From Myxococcales bacterium (lineage in GTDB: Bacteria; Myxococcota_A; UBA796; GCA-2862545): 64,000 bases of DNA. Positions 50,960 through 59,651 of this stretch are shown piece after piece. Each line of letters opens with the position of its first letter. Within the stretch, counting starts at the first letter, position 1. Location: contig JAHQVJ010000057.1 of NCBI GenBank assembly GCA_019634415.1, positions 83,495 through 147,494 on the forward strand, read 5' to 3'. A program made the position numbers and the translations under genes. The notes under the pieces are model-generated. The model worked only from the letters and a program-made list of their open reading frames with translations, was not told the DNA's origin and did not search any database.

Positions 50960-53900
50960 GGGTTCGTCTTCCCTGGTGAGTCGTCGAGCCGTCGGGCGAG
51001 TCGCTCGATCCAGTCACCGAGCTCGCCGGCGGCGCGCGTACCCATCTGGTCCGAGATCTGTCGAGCCCGTTTCAGTGCCTCGCGTGCGGTGCCGTCGTCA
51101 TCGTCGTCGGCGGCTACCCAGCCGAGTCGGCACAGGCCGATGCCGAGGGTCGGGGTGGCGCCGAGCTCCTGGAGCTGTGCGACGGCCTCGCGGGCGAGCT
51201 TGACGGCGGCGGAGGCATCTCGGTGGGAGATCGCCTCGGCCAGCACCCCTCGTAGCTCGGCGGCCTGTCGGAGGGCGCGCGCGGCGTCCAGCTGCTGCAG
51301 TCCCTCTCGCGCCCAGCGCTCGGCCTGAGGGATCTCGCCGCGCGCCAACGCGGTGCGTGCGAGGCCTCCCAGGCAGACGCCGGCGTGAACGGGTCGACCC
51401 ATCTCGTCGAAGGCCTCGCGCGCCTTCGCGAAGGCCTCTTCGGCTTCCTCCGTGCGGCCTGCCTGCATCGCCAGCAAACCGAGGTTGAACCGGGCGCCCT
51501 CCGCGCGAGCCCGATCCGTGGTTTCCACGAACCCCCGCAGGGCATGCTGGAACCACTTGGTGGCCTCGGACAGCTCGCCGAGGTGTCCGCGCAGCGTGCC
51601 GAGGCGATTCGCCTGCATGGCAGCAGCGTGACGCTGCCCCGTGCGCCGGGTGCGTCCCAGGATCCGCTGGTGTAGGGCCAGTGCCTCGTCGAAGCGGCCC
51701 TGCTCGAGCCGGATCAGCCCGAGCATGTCGTCGGGATCGCTGTGGTCGTAGGGGACCCGGGCGAGGTCGTAGCAGGCACGGGACTGCTCGAGGAAGGCCT
51801 CGGCTTCGGACAGTCGCCCCTCGAAGCGGCACACGCCGGCCAGGTTGTAGCGGATCCGAGCCTGCAGCCACGGGGCGTCGGCGAGCCGCGCCAGGGTCAG
51901 CGCTTCCTGCAGCTCGAACCAGGCGGTGTCGAGCTCGCCCGCCCGAAACGCTGCCCAGCCGAGCCCACAGCGCAGGTGGGCCTCGGGCATGGGGCTGGGG
52001 AGCTGCCCGATGAGCCGACGGGCTCGCTCCTCCCACTCGACCAGCAGCGGCAGGCCCTGGTTGTCGGCGCCGAAGCGGAGGTGCTCGCCAACGGCGAAGG
52101 ACTCGAGGTCGACGTCGCCAGCCGCGCGGGCGTGCTCGGCGAGGCTGCGCGCGCGCTGGCCGAAGCGCTCGATGCTCTCCACTCCCGGCGCGTGGCGGAG
52201 TCGCGCCAGGTCGAGTCGGGCTCGTAGCAGCGGGGGTAGGGTGTCCTCGTCGGGCACCCGCGCCAGCAGCGCATGGGCGAGCTGTCCTTGCCCCTGCAAG
52301 GCGAGCACCGGGGCCAGCCACAGCAGGATGGCCGCCTTGTCGTGCGCCTCCCCTGGCTGCTTCAGCATGGCCATGGTGGCGGCGACCTCGGGCGCGAGCA
52401 CGGGGATGCGTTCGGGAGGCGGTCCCCAGTAGGGGGCTGCTCCCTCCGCCTGCTCGGCGAGCCAGCGCACGTGGGCCTGTCGGAGCCTGTTCTGCAGGGG
52501 GGCGTCGACGTCCGCCTGGCCGGCCACGAAGTCGCGAACGCCGATGTAGGGCACGAGCCGCCCGGTGCCGTCGCGCTTCAGCAGCGCGAAGTCCACGAGC
52601 CGCTGCAGACCATCGAGCACGGGGCCGTCGTGCACCTCGACACACACCCGCTCGGCAGCGGAGGCCGACAGCGCGCCGGGCAGTGCGCAGCACGCCTGCA
52701 GCAACCGGCGCTCCGGCGGGCTCAGCAGATCCCAGCTGCGCGCGAGGGAGGTCGCCAGTCCGTCGTGGGTGCGCGCGTCGCGGAGCACCTCCAGTGGCCG
52801 ATCCAGTCGCTGGAGGAGCCCGTCGAGTCCCAGCAGCCGCAGGCGTCCCGCGGCGAGATCGATGGCCAAGGGTAGGCGATCCACCTCGCTCACGACGCGT
52901 GCCACGCGTGGATCCTCCCTGTCCAGGGGCACGTCGGCCGCGGTGGCGCGGGCCACGAACACGTCGATCGCGGCTGCCTCGTCGAGGGCTCCCACCTCCA
53001 CGATCTGCTCGTCGGGAAGCCCCACCGGGTGGCGCGAGGCCGTCAGCAGCCGCACCGCGGACTCGGGGCGTCGAGCGATGGTCAGCGCGTGCGCCACGGC
53101 GTCGAGGGCCACCTCGGCGTGGTCCACCACGACGAGAACGTCGTCGCCCTGTTCGAGGGCAGCTCGCAGCTGAGGGAGTGGATCCTCGGGGGAGGCGTCC
53201 ACCCCCACGGCTCGCGCCAGCAGCGTGTGCACCGTCCGTGCCTCCGAGGCCTCCATCAGGTCGGCCAGGCGTGCGTGCCCCGTCCACTGCTGGGCCACCG
53301 CCCGGGCCAGGGTGCTCTTGCCGGCCCCCGCGGGCCCGTGCAGCGTCACCGTGGCGCGCGGTTGCTGTAGGGCCTCGAGGACGCGCTCCACCAGGGCCGC
53401 GCGCCCCAGCACGGGACCGTCCGGCGGGGGGCAGGGCACCCCGCCCTCGTTGGCCTGTGGGGCGCGCAGATCGTCCGTGGGATGCAGCGCCAGCCCGCGG
53501 CCTCGCACGGTGCGGAGGTGTCGAGGCGACCGCGGATCGTCCTCGAGCTTGGCGCGCAGTCGGTAGACGAGCTTGTCCACCACCCGTCGCTGGGAGAGAT
53601 CACGCACGCCCCACACCTCGCGCAGCAGATCTGGGGTGCGCACCGGACGTCCTTGGTGGCGCAGCAGGACCGACAGCAGGTGGGCCTCGTGGGCCGACAG
53701 CGACAGCGAGCTGCCGTCGGTGGCCTCGACGACGAGGCGGTCCAGGTCCACGGTTCGCTCGCCCGCCCGGAACCGGCGTGTCTGGGCCGTCTCCAGGGGC
53801 ACGAAGCGGTAGCCCACGCCGCGCACGCCGAGCAGGTGGAACGGCCGGGAGGGCACACGCTCCACCTTGGCGCGGAGCCGCTTCATGGCATCGTCCACGG

Positions 53901-54099
53901 CGCGAGAGGTGGCGGTGGCGGCGTACCCCATCACCTCGGTGAGCAACGTGCCGCGCGAGACGTCCTGGTGAGGGTGCGCGGCCAGGTACGCGAGCAGCGC
54001 GCACTCCTGGGGCGTGAGCGCACGGAGCGCTCCGTCGGTCAGCGCCAGCTCTCCCTGCGTCAGATCGAGCCGGCCGATGGCGAGATCGAGGCAGGTCAC
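50956..54099 (-). CDS. giant regulator: two winged helices, NTPase and TPRs
   Basis: The protein has about 1047 residues from GTG 54099; GTG 54132 is an in-frame alternative. The N-terminus holds two tandem OmpR/PhoB-type winged-helix domains: one with LTPQECALLAYLAAHPHQDV and VDDAMKRLRAKVE, the second with LSAHEAHLLSVLLRHQGRPV and VDKLVYRLRAKLED. An NTPase follows (Walker A TLHGPAGAGKSTLARAVAQ, Walker B DVLVVVDHAEVAL), of the STAND/AfsR type. The C-terminal ~500 residues form many TPR helix pairs (ARFNLGLLAMQAGRTEEAEE, RARQISDQMG). SARP/AfsR-like regulators usually have a single winged helix; two in tandem is unusual. It probably binds DNA when TPRs sense a partner. Confidence 0.85.
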   Translation of the reverse strand: MTCLDLAIGRLDLTQGELALTDGALRALTPQECALLAYLAAHPHQDVSRGTLLTEVMGYAATATSRAVDDAMKRLRAKVERVPSRPFHLLGVRGVGYRFVPLETAQTRRFRAGERTVDLDRLVVEATDGSSLSLSAHEAHLLSVLLRHQGRPVRTPDLLREVWGVRDLSQRRVVDKLVYRLRAKLEDDPRSPRHLRTVRGRGLALHPTDDLRAPQANEGGVPCPPPDGPVLGRAALVERVLEALQQPRATVTLHGPAGAGKSTLARAVAQQWTGHARLADLMEASEARTVHTLLARAVGVDASPEDPLPQLRAALEQGDDVLVVVDHAEVALDAVAHALTIARRPESAVRLLTASRHPVGLPDEQIVEVGALDEAAAIDVFVARATAADVPLDREDPRVARVVSEVDRLPLAIDLAAGRLRLLGLDGLLQRLDRPLEVLRDARTHDGLATSLARSWDLLSPPERRLLQACCALPGALSASAAERVCVEVHDGPVLDGLQRLVDFALLKRDGTGRLVPYIGVRDFVAGQADVDAPLQNRLRQAHVRWLAEQAEGAAPYWGPPPERIPVLAPEVAATMAMLKQPGEAHDKAAILLWLAPVLALQGQGQLAHALLARVPDEDTLPPLLRARLDLARLRHAPGVESIERFGQRARSLAEHARAAGDVDLESFAVGEHLRFGADNQGLPLLVEWEERARRLIGQLPSPMPEAHLRCGLGWAAFRAGELDTAWFELQEALTLARLADAPWLQARIRYNLAGVCRFEGRLSEAEAFLEQSRACYDLARVPYDHSDPDDMLGLIRLEQGRFDEALALHQRILGRTRRTGQRHAAAMQANRLGTLRGHLGELSEATKWFQHALRGFVETTDRARAEGARFNLGLLAMQAGRTEEAEEAFAKAREAFDEMGRPVHAGVCLGGLARTALARGEIPQAERWAREGLQQLDAARALRQAAELRGVLAEAISHRDASAAVKLAREAVAQLQELGATPTLGIGLCRLGWVAADDDDDGTAREALKRARQISDQMGTRAAGELGDWIERLARRLDDSPGKTNP

Positions 54100-54216
54100 G
54101 ATGCCACTGTACCGGGTCGAGGGTGTCGGCACGGTTGCGAAGGGAAGGGAGCTGCCACAGAGCGGGACCCTGCGGAGACCAGCGCCTGCCTAGGTCTTGT
54201 GTACCTGGAGGTAGAG

Positions 54217-55185
54217 ATGTCCCGCACCCCCTCGACGATCTTGTCTGCAGCACTACTGTTGGCCGCCTGTGGCGGCTCGGAGGAGCCCACCGAGGCGGAT
54301 CCCGTCGACACGACGGCTCCCTTCGTGGTGAGCTCCACGCCCGCCCACGAGGCCCGAGGCGTGGCCGCCGACGCCTCGCTCACCATCGTGTTCTCGGAGC
54401 CCATGGACGCGTTGTCGGTGGAGTCCCACCTCGACACCGTCGATCTGGGTGAGGTCGCGCTGTCGTGGAACGACGAGATCACGGAGCTGACCATCACGCC
54501 CAACGCACCCCTCGACGTCGTGGTCGCGGCCATGGACAGCCCGGACGCCCCGGCCACCTACCGAGTGGTGGTGGCACCCGACGTGATGGATCTGGCCGGC
54601 AACGAGCTCGGCGAGATCGTGGAGATCGAGTTCTTCGTGGTGCGGGAGCTGTGGGGGCTGCTGGCGGCGGAGCCGGAGCTCACCCGCACGGTGACGCCGT
54701 CGGAGGTGGCCTTCGAGATCGACGATCCCCTCGTGGTGGGCGACAACGAGTCGGATCTGGCCTATCGAGCGACCTTGAGCTTCGACCTGTCGGTGCTGCC
54801 GGGTAGTCCCACGGAGCTGTTGTCGGCCGAGGTGACCACGCAGCAGCTGTCGAAGGACATGTGGGGAGCCCCCTTCTCCGATCTGGGCACACTGCTGCTC
54901 GATCACGTGGAGTTCGACGCCCTCGACAGTGACAACGCCATCAACGCCGCCTTCAACGCGAGTCAGGTGGCCGAGCTGTCCTACGGTGGGATCGCCTCGA
55001 GTCAGACGCACGTCGACGTGGCGGTGGCCGTCACGGACGCCACCAACGCCGATCTGGCCGAGGGCCGGACCCAGTCGCAGTTCCTGCTGTACTTCGACGA
55101 CTTCACGGACCTGGACGGCTTGGTGGACCGGGCTGTGTTCAGTCGCGACGACCTGCGCCTCGAGGTGGTCTACTCGGCTCCCTGA
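54217..55185 (+). CDS. lipoprotein with Ig-like (Big_5) domain and DNRLRE-like C-terminus
   Basis: The 322-residue lipoprotein (STILSAALLLAACGGSEE) starts at ATG 54217. Residues ~35-140 form a Big_5/SbsA-type Ig fold (VVSSTPAHEARGVAADASLT, IVFSEPMDA). The C-terminal ~180 residues share a DNRLRE-like domain with the metallopeptidase-like lipoprotein at 289-2883 (LSFDLSVLP, LLLDHVEFDAL, QSQFLLYFDDFTDLDGLVD). A surface-binding role is likely. It overlaps the convergent kinase gene by 16 bases. Confidence 0.75.
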   Translation: MSRTPSTILSAALLLAACGGSEEPTEADPVDTTAPFVVSSTPAHEARGVAADASLTIVFSEPMDALSVESHLDTVDLGEVALSWNDEITELTITPNAPLDVVVAAMDSPDAPATYRVVVAPDVMDLAGNELGEIVEIEFFVVRELWGLLAAEPELTRTVTPSEVAFEIDDPLVVGDNESDLAYRATLSFDLSVLPGSPTELLSAEVTTQQLSKDMWGAPFSDLGTLLLDHVEFDALDSDNAINAAFNASQVAELSYGGIASSQTHVDVAVAVTDATNADLAEGRTQSQFLLYFDDFTDLDGLVDRAVFSRDDLRLEVVYSAP

Positions 55186-57857
55186 GGGCGGTAGCGCGCG
55201 GCGGCGGTCTCGTCGCCGCGCGCCTCGTACAGCTCGACGAGCTGGGCCCGGAGTGTGGTCGTGCGCTCGTGGTCCGGCCCGTGGCGCTCGAGGGTGCCGC
55301 GGTGGGCCTCGAGCAGCAGCGCCTCGGCTTCGTCGAGGCGCTGAAGCGCGAGGTAGCAGGCGCCGAGGCCGCGCAGGGACTGCAGCGTCTCGCGATGGGT
55401 GGGCGTCAGCGACTGGCGCCGGATCCGCAGGGCTTGCACCAGCAGAGGCTCTGCGGCTGCGGGAGCGTCGCTGCGGAGGTGGGCGAACCCAAGCTCGTAC
55501 AGGGTGCGCGCCGTGTCGGTGTGGTCGTTGCCCAGGCCGTCGCGGTTGATGGCCAGCGCCTCCTGCAGCAGTGGTAGGGCTTCGTCGTGCCGACCCTGCT
55601 TCGAGAGGAAGGCGCCCAGCCCCATGAGGTTGTGACCCACCTGGGGATGCCGATCTCCCTGTAGGCGCCGTCGCATGGCCAGCGCCTCGCGGAAGCGCTC
55701 CTCGGCTTCGTCGGGGCGTCCGAGGGCGTTCAGGTGCAGCGCCACCATGTTGAGGCTGATGGCCACGTGGGGGTGCTCCTCTCCGTAGACCTTCTGCCGG
55801 ATCTCGAGGGCATGGGTCGCGTGGACCAGCGCATCTGCTGCGTTGCCCTGGCGCATGTACACCGTGGCGAGGTTGGAGTAGTTCGTGGCCGTCTCGGGAT
55901 GGTCGGGGCCGCCCGTGGCCAGGTTGATGGCCAACGACTGGCGGAAGAGCGCCGCCGCCTCCTCGAGCTCGTCCTCGTGTAGGTGCACGGTGGCCAGGTT
56001 GTTGAGCGTCATGGCCACGAAGGGGTGGTTCTCGCCCAGCGTCTGCCGCTCGATCTCCAGAACCTGCCCGAACTCTTGCTTCGCGGCATCCAGATCGCCC
56101 AGGCGCTGCAGCACGCTCGCCAGGGCGAAGCGGGCACTGGTCACCAGCTCGTCCGTGGGATCGAGCTGTGCACTCCGGGTGACGAGGGCCTCGCGCATGA
56201 GGGACTCCGCCTCGATCAGGCGGCCCAGATCCTGGAGCAGGAAGGCGAGGTTGGACATGCTCTGCGCCGTGTCGAGGTGGTTCTCGCCCAGCACCTCGCG
56301 CCGCGTCGTCAATGCTTCGGAGAGCAGGGGCTCGGCCTCGCTCCACAGCCCCAGGCTCTGGTACACCCGACCGATGGCGTCCATCAGGGCGGCACGGACC
56401 TCTGGTGCCTCGGTGAGCTCGCCGCGGATGCGCTGTGCACCTCGGTCGAGGATCTCTCTTGCGGTGACCGTGTTGCCCTTGGCCTCGTTGGGATCGGAGA
56501 CCTCGAACAGCTCCACCATGAACGCCAGCGAGCGTCGCGCCGTCTCGGCCTCGGCGGTGGCGCGGGCCTCGGCGGCGACGGCGCGGTCGCGCTGCTCGGC
56601 CACGAGTGCCGACTGCACCAGGGTGGTGGCCACGAACCCCAGCACGAAGACCGCAGCAGCGGCCGCCAGGGCGACCCCGACGGCGTTGCGACGCACGAAC
56701 TTGCCCGTGCGATAGGTCCAGGTGGGCTTGCGCGCCCGCACGGGGAGGCCGGAGCGGTAGCGGCCGAGGTCCTCCGCCAGCTGCTCCACCGAGGCGTAGC
56801 GGCCTTCGGGCTCCTTGCGCATGGCCATCGACAGGATGTTCTCGAGATCACCCGTCAGCACCCGCTGTAGGCGGGCCATGGTGGTGCGTCGGGAGGTGGC
56901 GACGGTCTCGGGCGTGACGTCGCGTTCGATCTGCTGCACCGCCACGCTCGGACGTGCAGGCTCCGACTCTCGCAGCACCCGCAGGATCTCGAGCTGCGAC
57001 AGCGTGTCGAACTGCAGCGGCCGATGCCCGGTGAGCAGCTCGTAGAGCACGACCCCGAGGGAGTAGACGTCGGTTCGGGTGTCGACGGTGCCCGTCTGCA
57101 GACCGGCCTGCTCGGGGCTCATGTACTGGGGGGTGCCCATGATCTGCCCCACCTGGGTCATGGTGGATCCGGCGGGCTGCTCCACGGCTTTGGCGATGCC
57201 GAAGTCGATCACCTTGACCGACGGTCCGTCGTCGACCTGCGACACCAGGATGTTGGAGGGCTTGAGGTCCCGGTGGATCACCCCGCGCTGGTGTGCGTGC
57301 TGCACCGCCCGGCAGACGTCGAGGAAGAGGTCCACCCGCGCCGCGACACCGAGCTGGTGCTGGTCGGCGAAGTGGGTGATGGCCTCGCCGCGCACGAGCT
57401 CCATGACGAAGTAGGGCCGGCCTCGCTCGTCCGCACCCGCGTCGAGCACCTTCGCGATGTGGGGGTGGTCCAGCGAGGCGAGCGTCTGGCGCTCGGCCCC
57501 GAAGCGCGCCACCACGCGCTCGGTGTCCATGCCCCACCTGACGACCTTCAGCGCCACCTCCCGCTCGATGGGCTCGGTCTGCAGGGCCCGGTACACCACG
57601 CCCATGCCGCCTTCACCCAGGACCTCCGAGATGCGGTACGGCCCGACGCTGTGGGGGTGTGCCACGCGGTCCACCACGCGCCCGGGCTCGAGGATGCTCA
57701 CGTCGGAGGCCTCTTGCGCCAGCAGGGACTCCACCTCGTCGCGCAGTCCGTCGTCTCCCTCGCAGGCCTCGTCGAGGAAGGAGGAGCGGTCCACGGCCGG
57801 CCTCGACCGGGCCTCGAGCAGAATCTCCTTGATGCGAGCGAACCGGCTGGGATCCAC
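55170..57857 (-). CDS. Ser/Thr protein kinase with membrane helix and TPR tail
   Basis: The 895-residue protein starts at GTG 57857 (AGGGGG upstream). An N-terminal helical region (~1-60) is typical of kinases paired with ECF sigma factors. The kinase domain has GEGGMGVVY (81-89), Lys104, the catalytic HRDLKPSN with Asp197, DFG at 218-220 and GTPQYMSPEQAG, so it is probably active. A membrane helix lies at about 391-417 (VALAAAAAVFVLGFVATTLV). The rest is a series of TPRs with the ENHPFVAMTLNNLATVH-type repeats seen in kinesin-light-chain-like TPR tails. It is divergent from the sigma factor gene at 57886. Confidence 0.92.
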   Translation of the reverse strand: MDPSRFARIKEILLEARSRPAVDRSSFLDEACEGDDGLRDEVESLLAQEASDVSILEPGRVVDRVAHPHSVGPYRISEVLGEGGMGVVYRALQTEPIEREVALKVVRWGMDTERVVARFGAERQTLASLDHPHIAKVLDAGADERGRPYFVMELVRGEAITHFADQHQLGVAARVDLFLDVCRAVQHAHQRGVIHRDLKPSNILVSQVDDGPSVKVIDFGIAKAVEQPAGSTMTQVGQIMGTPQYMSPEQAGLQTGTVDTRTDVYSLGVVLYELLTGHRPLQFDTLSQLEILRVLRESEPARPSVAVQQIERDVTPETVATSRRTTMARLQRVLTGDLENILSMAMRKEPEGRYASVEQLAEDLGRYRSGLPVRARKPTWTYRTGKFVRRNAVGVALAAAAAVFVLGFVATTLVQSALVAEQRDRAVAAEARATAEAETARRSLAFMVELFEVSDPNEAKGNTVTAREILDRGAQRIRGELTEAPEVRAALMDAIGRVYQSLGLWSEAEPLLSEALTTRREVLGENHLDTAQSMSNLAFLLQDLGRLIEAESLMREALVTRSAQLDPTDELVTSARFALASVLQRLGDLDAAKQEFGQVLEIERQTLGENHPFVAMTLNNLATVHLHEDELEEAAALFRQSLAINLATGGPDHPETATNYSNLATVYMRQGNAADALVHATHALEIRQKVYGEEHPHVAISLNMVALHLNALGRPDEAEERFREALAMRRRLQGDRHPQVGHNLMGLGAFLSKQGRHDEALPLLQEALAINRDGLGNDHTDTARTLYELGFAHLRSDAPAAAEPLLVQALRIRRQSLTPTHRETLQSLRGLGACYLALQRLDEAEALLLEAHRGTLERHGPDHERTTTLRAQLVELYEARGDETAAARYRPQGAE

Positions 57858-57873
57858 GATGCCCCCTGGATTC

Positions 57874-57879
57874 TATAGT
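57874..57879 (+). promoter_or_regulatory. possible -10 box of the ECF sigma gene
   Basis: TATAGT lies seven bases before the ATG at 57886, so transcription would start at or near the start codon (leaderless). The 28-base divergent gap is too short for two standard promoters. No clear -35 element can be assigned. Confidence 0.3.
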
Positions 57880-57885
57880 CCCTGA

Positions 57886-58395
57886 ATGGACGAGCCCTCC
57901 GACGACTTGATGGCGGACATCTACGATCGGCTTCGCGATCTGGCGGTGGTCATGATGACGCGTGAGCGTCGGGGGCACACGCTGCAGCCTACTGCCCTGG
58001 TGCACGAGGCCTGGATGCGGCTGGCGTCCGAGCCCGACGCCCGCTGGAACGACCGCTCTCACTTCCTGGCCGTGGCGGCCCGCTGCATGCGACGGGTGCT
58101 GGTGGACCACGCGCGCGCCCACGCCACCAGCAAGCGAGGGGGAGGCTGGGCGCGCGTGACGCTGACGGGACAGCTCGGTCAGGCCGATCCGACGCTCGAG
58201 GTGCTGGTGCTCGACGATGCGCTGAACAAGCTCGCCAGCCTCGATCCCCGTGCCGCCCGCATCGCCGAGATGCGGCTGTTCGCCGACATGACGGTGGCGG
58301 AGATCGCCGCGGCACTGGAGGTCTCGCGGCGTACCGTGGACGGCGACTGGGCCACGGCACGCCTGTGGTTGAGTCGCGAGATGCGGCCGGACTGA
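57886..58395 (+). CDS. ECF-type RNA polymerase sigma factor
   Basis: The 169-residue protein is of the ECF (Sigma70_ECF/TIGR02999-like) group. It has region 2 (MADIYDRLRDLAVVMMTRER, LQPTALVHEAWMRLASEP, SHFLAVAARCMRRVLVDHAR) and region 4 (LDDALNKLASLDPRAARIAE, MTVAEIAAALEVSRRTVDGDW). This subgroup commonly sits beside Ser/Thr kinases with TPRs, as here, and the kinase is thought to set its activity. It does not carry an obvious anti-sigma factor next to it. Confidence 0.93.
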   Translation: MDEPSDDLMADIYDRLRDLAVVMMTRERRGHTLQPTALVHEAWMRLASEPDARWNDRSHFLAVAARCMRRVLVDHARAHATSKRGGGWARVTLTGQLGQADPTLEVLVLDDALNKLASLDPRAARIAEMRLFADMTVAEIAAALEVSRRTVDGDWATARLWLSREMRPD

Positions 58396-58502
58396 GCGAA
58401 GCCCCTGCACGCCGGGCGTCGCCGTTCGGATTTTTCTTTGCGCACTTCGTGGAGTGTTCTCGCGGGGAAGGACTGGGCGGACAGGAGCCCAGGAGAACGA
58501 CG

Positions 58503-58583
58503 ATGGCTGCAGACGACGACGATGGTGGTGTGGGCTCTTCCGCGGTCGAGCGCTTCGACGTGTTCGCAGACTTCGTCCGCTGA
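58503..58583 (+). CDS. possible 26-residue acidic peptide
   Basis: A small ORF starts at ATG 58503 with AGGAG nine bases upstream. It reads MAADDDDGGVGSSA followed by VERFDVFADFVR. The strong ribosome site and the isolated 296-base gap between the sigma factor and dnaJ genes suggest it may be translated, but the frame is open well upstream and the peptide is too short to judge. It has no Cys and no leader motif that would mark a modified peptide. Confidence 0.3.
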   Translation: MAADDDDGGVGSSAVERFDVFADFVR

Positions 58584-58691
58584 GTGGTGGGGCGGTCCAA
58601 CACTTTGTGACAGGCCTGTTCCCCTCGCTCCCAGTGACGATGGGATGGGTGTGCCTAGCTTCATGGCACGACCCTATTCGCCGGGGGCCTC

Positions 58692-59621
58692 ATGAACACC
58701 GACCTCTACGGCGTCCTCGGAGTGTCCCGAGGCGCTGACTCCGACGCCATCAAGAAGGCCTTTCGCCGCCTGGCCAAGGAGCATCATCCGGATCGCAACC
58801 CGGGGGATGCACAGGCCGAGCGCCGCTTCAAGGAAGCCAGCCGAGCGTTCGAGGTGCTGTCGGATCCGGAGCGTCGGGGGCTGTACGACAAGTTCGGTGC
58901 GCGGTCCCTCGAGCCCGGGTTCGATCCGAGCTGGGCGAAGCAGCGGTCCCAGGACCGTGGCTTCGGCGAGGGCGCGGGCGGCATGTTCGACCTCGACGAC
59001 CTGATGAGCCAGCTGTTCGGCGGTGACCGCACTCGCAGCGAGCGCCGTGCGCGAAGCGGCTCTCGCGACAGCGGATGGACCCCGCGGGGGCCCGCGGTGC
59101 GAGCGAGCCTGACGGTGGACTTCCTGGCTGCGGTGCAAGGCGGTGAGCGGCACCTGACCTTCGAGGATGGCCGCAGCCTGCGGGTGCGCATCCACCCGGG
59201 AGCTCGCGACGGCGAGACGCTGCGGCTTCGCGGCAAGGGCGGACCCGATCGGGGAGGGGGTGCGCCGGATCTACTGCTCACCATCCGGGTGGACGAGCAC
59301 GACGTGTTCCGCCGGGTGGGGGAGGACCTGCACGTGGACGTGCCGATCACGGTGGGCGAGGCCCTGCAGGGAGCCCGGGTGGAGGTGCCCACGCCTTCGG
59401 GAACGGTGCGCGTGACGGTGCCGGCGGGAACTCAGCCGGGGCAGAAGCTGCGCGTGAAGGGCAAGGGCGTGGCGCGCCGCGGTGAGGCAGCGGGGAGCTT
59501 GGTGGTGCGCCTGCAGGTGCGGCTGCCGGATGCCCTGGAGCCGGAGGCGCTGAAGCAGGTGATGGAGGTGCTGGAGTCAGGCTACCGCGAGCATCCCCGG
59601 GAGGAGCCTGCGGCGGTCTGA
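58692..59621 (+). CDS. CbpA-type DnaJ co-chaperone
   Basis: The 309-residue protein has a J domain (residues 4-68; HPD at 32-34 in AKEHHPDRNPGD), a Gly/Phe-rich part (FGEGAGGMFDLDDLMSQLFGG) and the two beta-barrel client-binding domains (VRASLTVDFLAAVQGGERHL, LRLRGKGGPDRGGGAPDLLL, VGEALQGARVEVPTPSG). The CxxCxGxG zinc finger of DnaJ is absent, as in CbpA/DnaJ type II. It stimulates DnaK and hands it clients. It stands alone without a dnaK or grpE gene nearby, so it is an accessory copy. Confidence 0.92.
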   Translation: MNTDLYGVLGVSRGADSDAIKKAFRRLAKEHHPDRNPGDAQAERRFKEASRAFEVLSDPERRGLYDKFGARSLEPGFDPSWAKQRSQDRGFGEGAGGMFDLDDLMSQLFGGDRTRSERRARSGSRDSGWTPRGPAVRASLTVDFLAAVQGGERHLTFEDGRSLRVRIHPGARDGETLRLRGKGGPDRGGGAPDLLLTIRVDEHDVFRRVGEDLHVDVPITVGEALQGARVEVPTPSGTVRVTVPAGTQPGQKLRVKGKGVARRGEAAGSLVVRLQVRLPDALEPEALKQVMEVLESGYREHPREEPAAV

Positions 59622-59630
59622 AGGAGTTCA

Positions 59631-59651
59631 CAGTGGCGTTGTCTGCCGCTG
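59631..59651. terminator. hairpin at a convergent gene junction
   Basis: CAGTGGC (59631-59637) pairs with GCCGCTG (59645-59651) with one G-T pair around a seven-base loop. It fills the 30-base gap between the dnaJ-like stop and the reverse stop at 59652. No T-tract. Confidence 0.45.

Noticed and set aside
52000..52600. Second gene within the regulator region (forward frames)
   Set aside because: Forward frames here are repetitive and Arg/Ala-rich; the TPR repeats on the minus strand explain the open frames.
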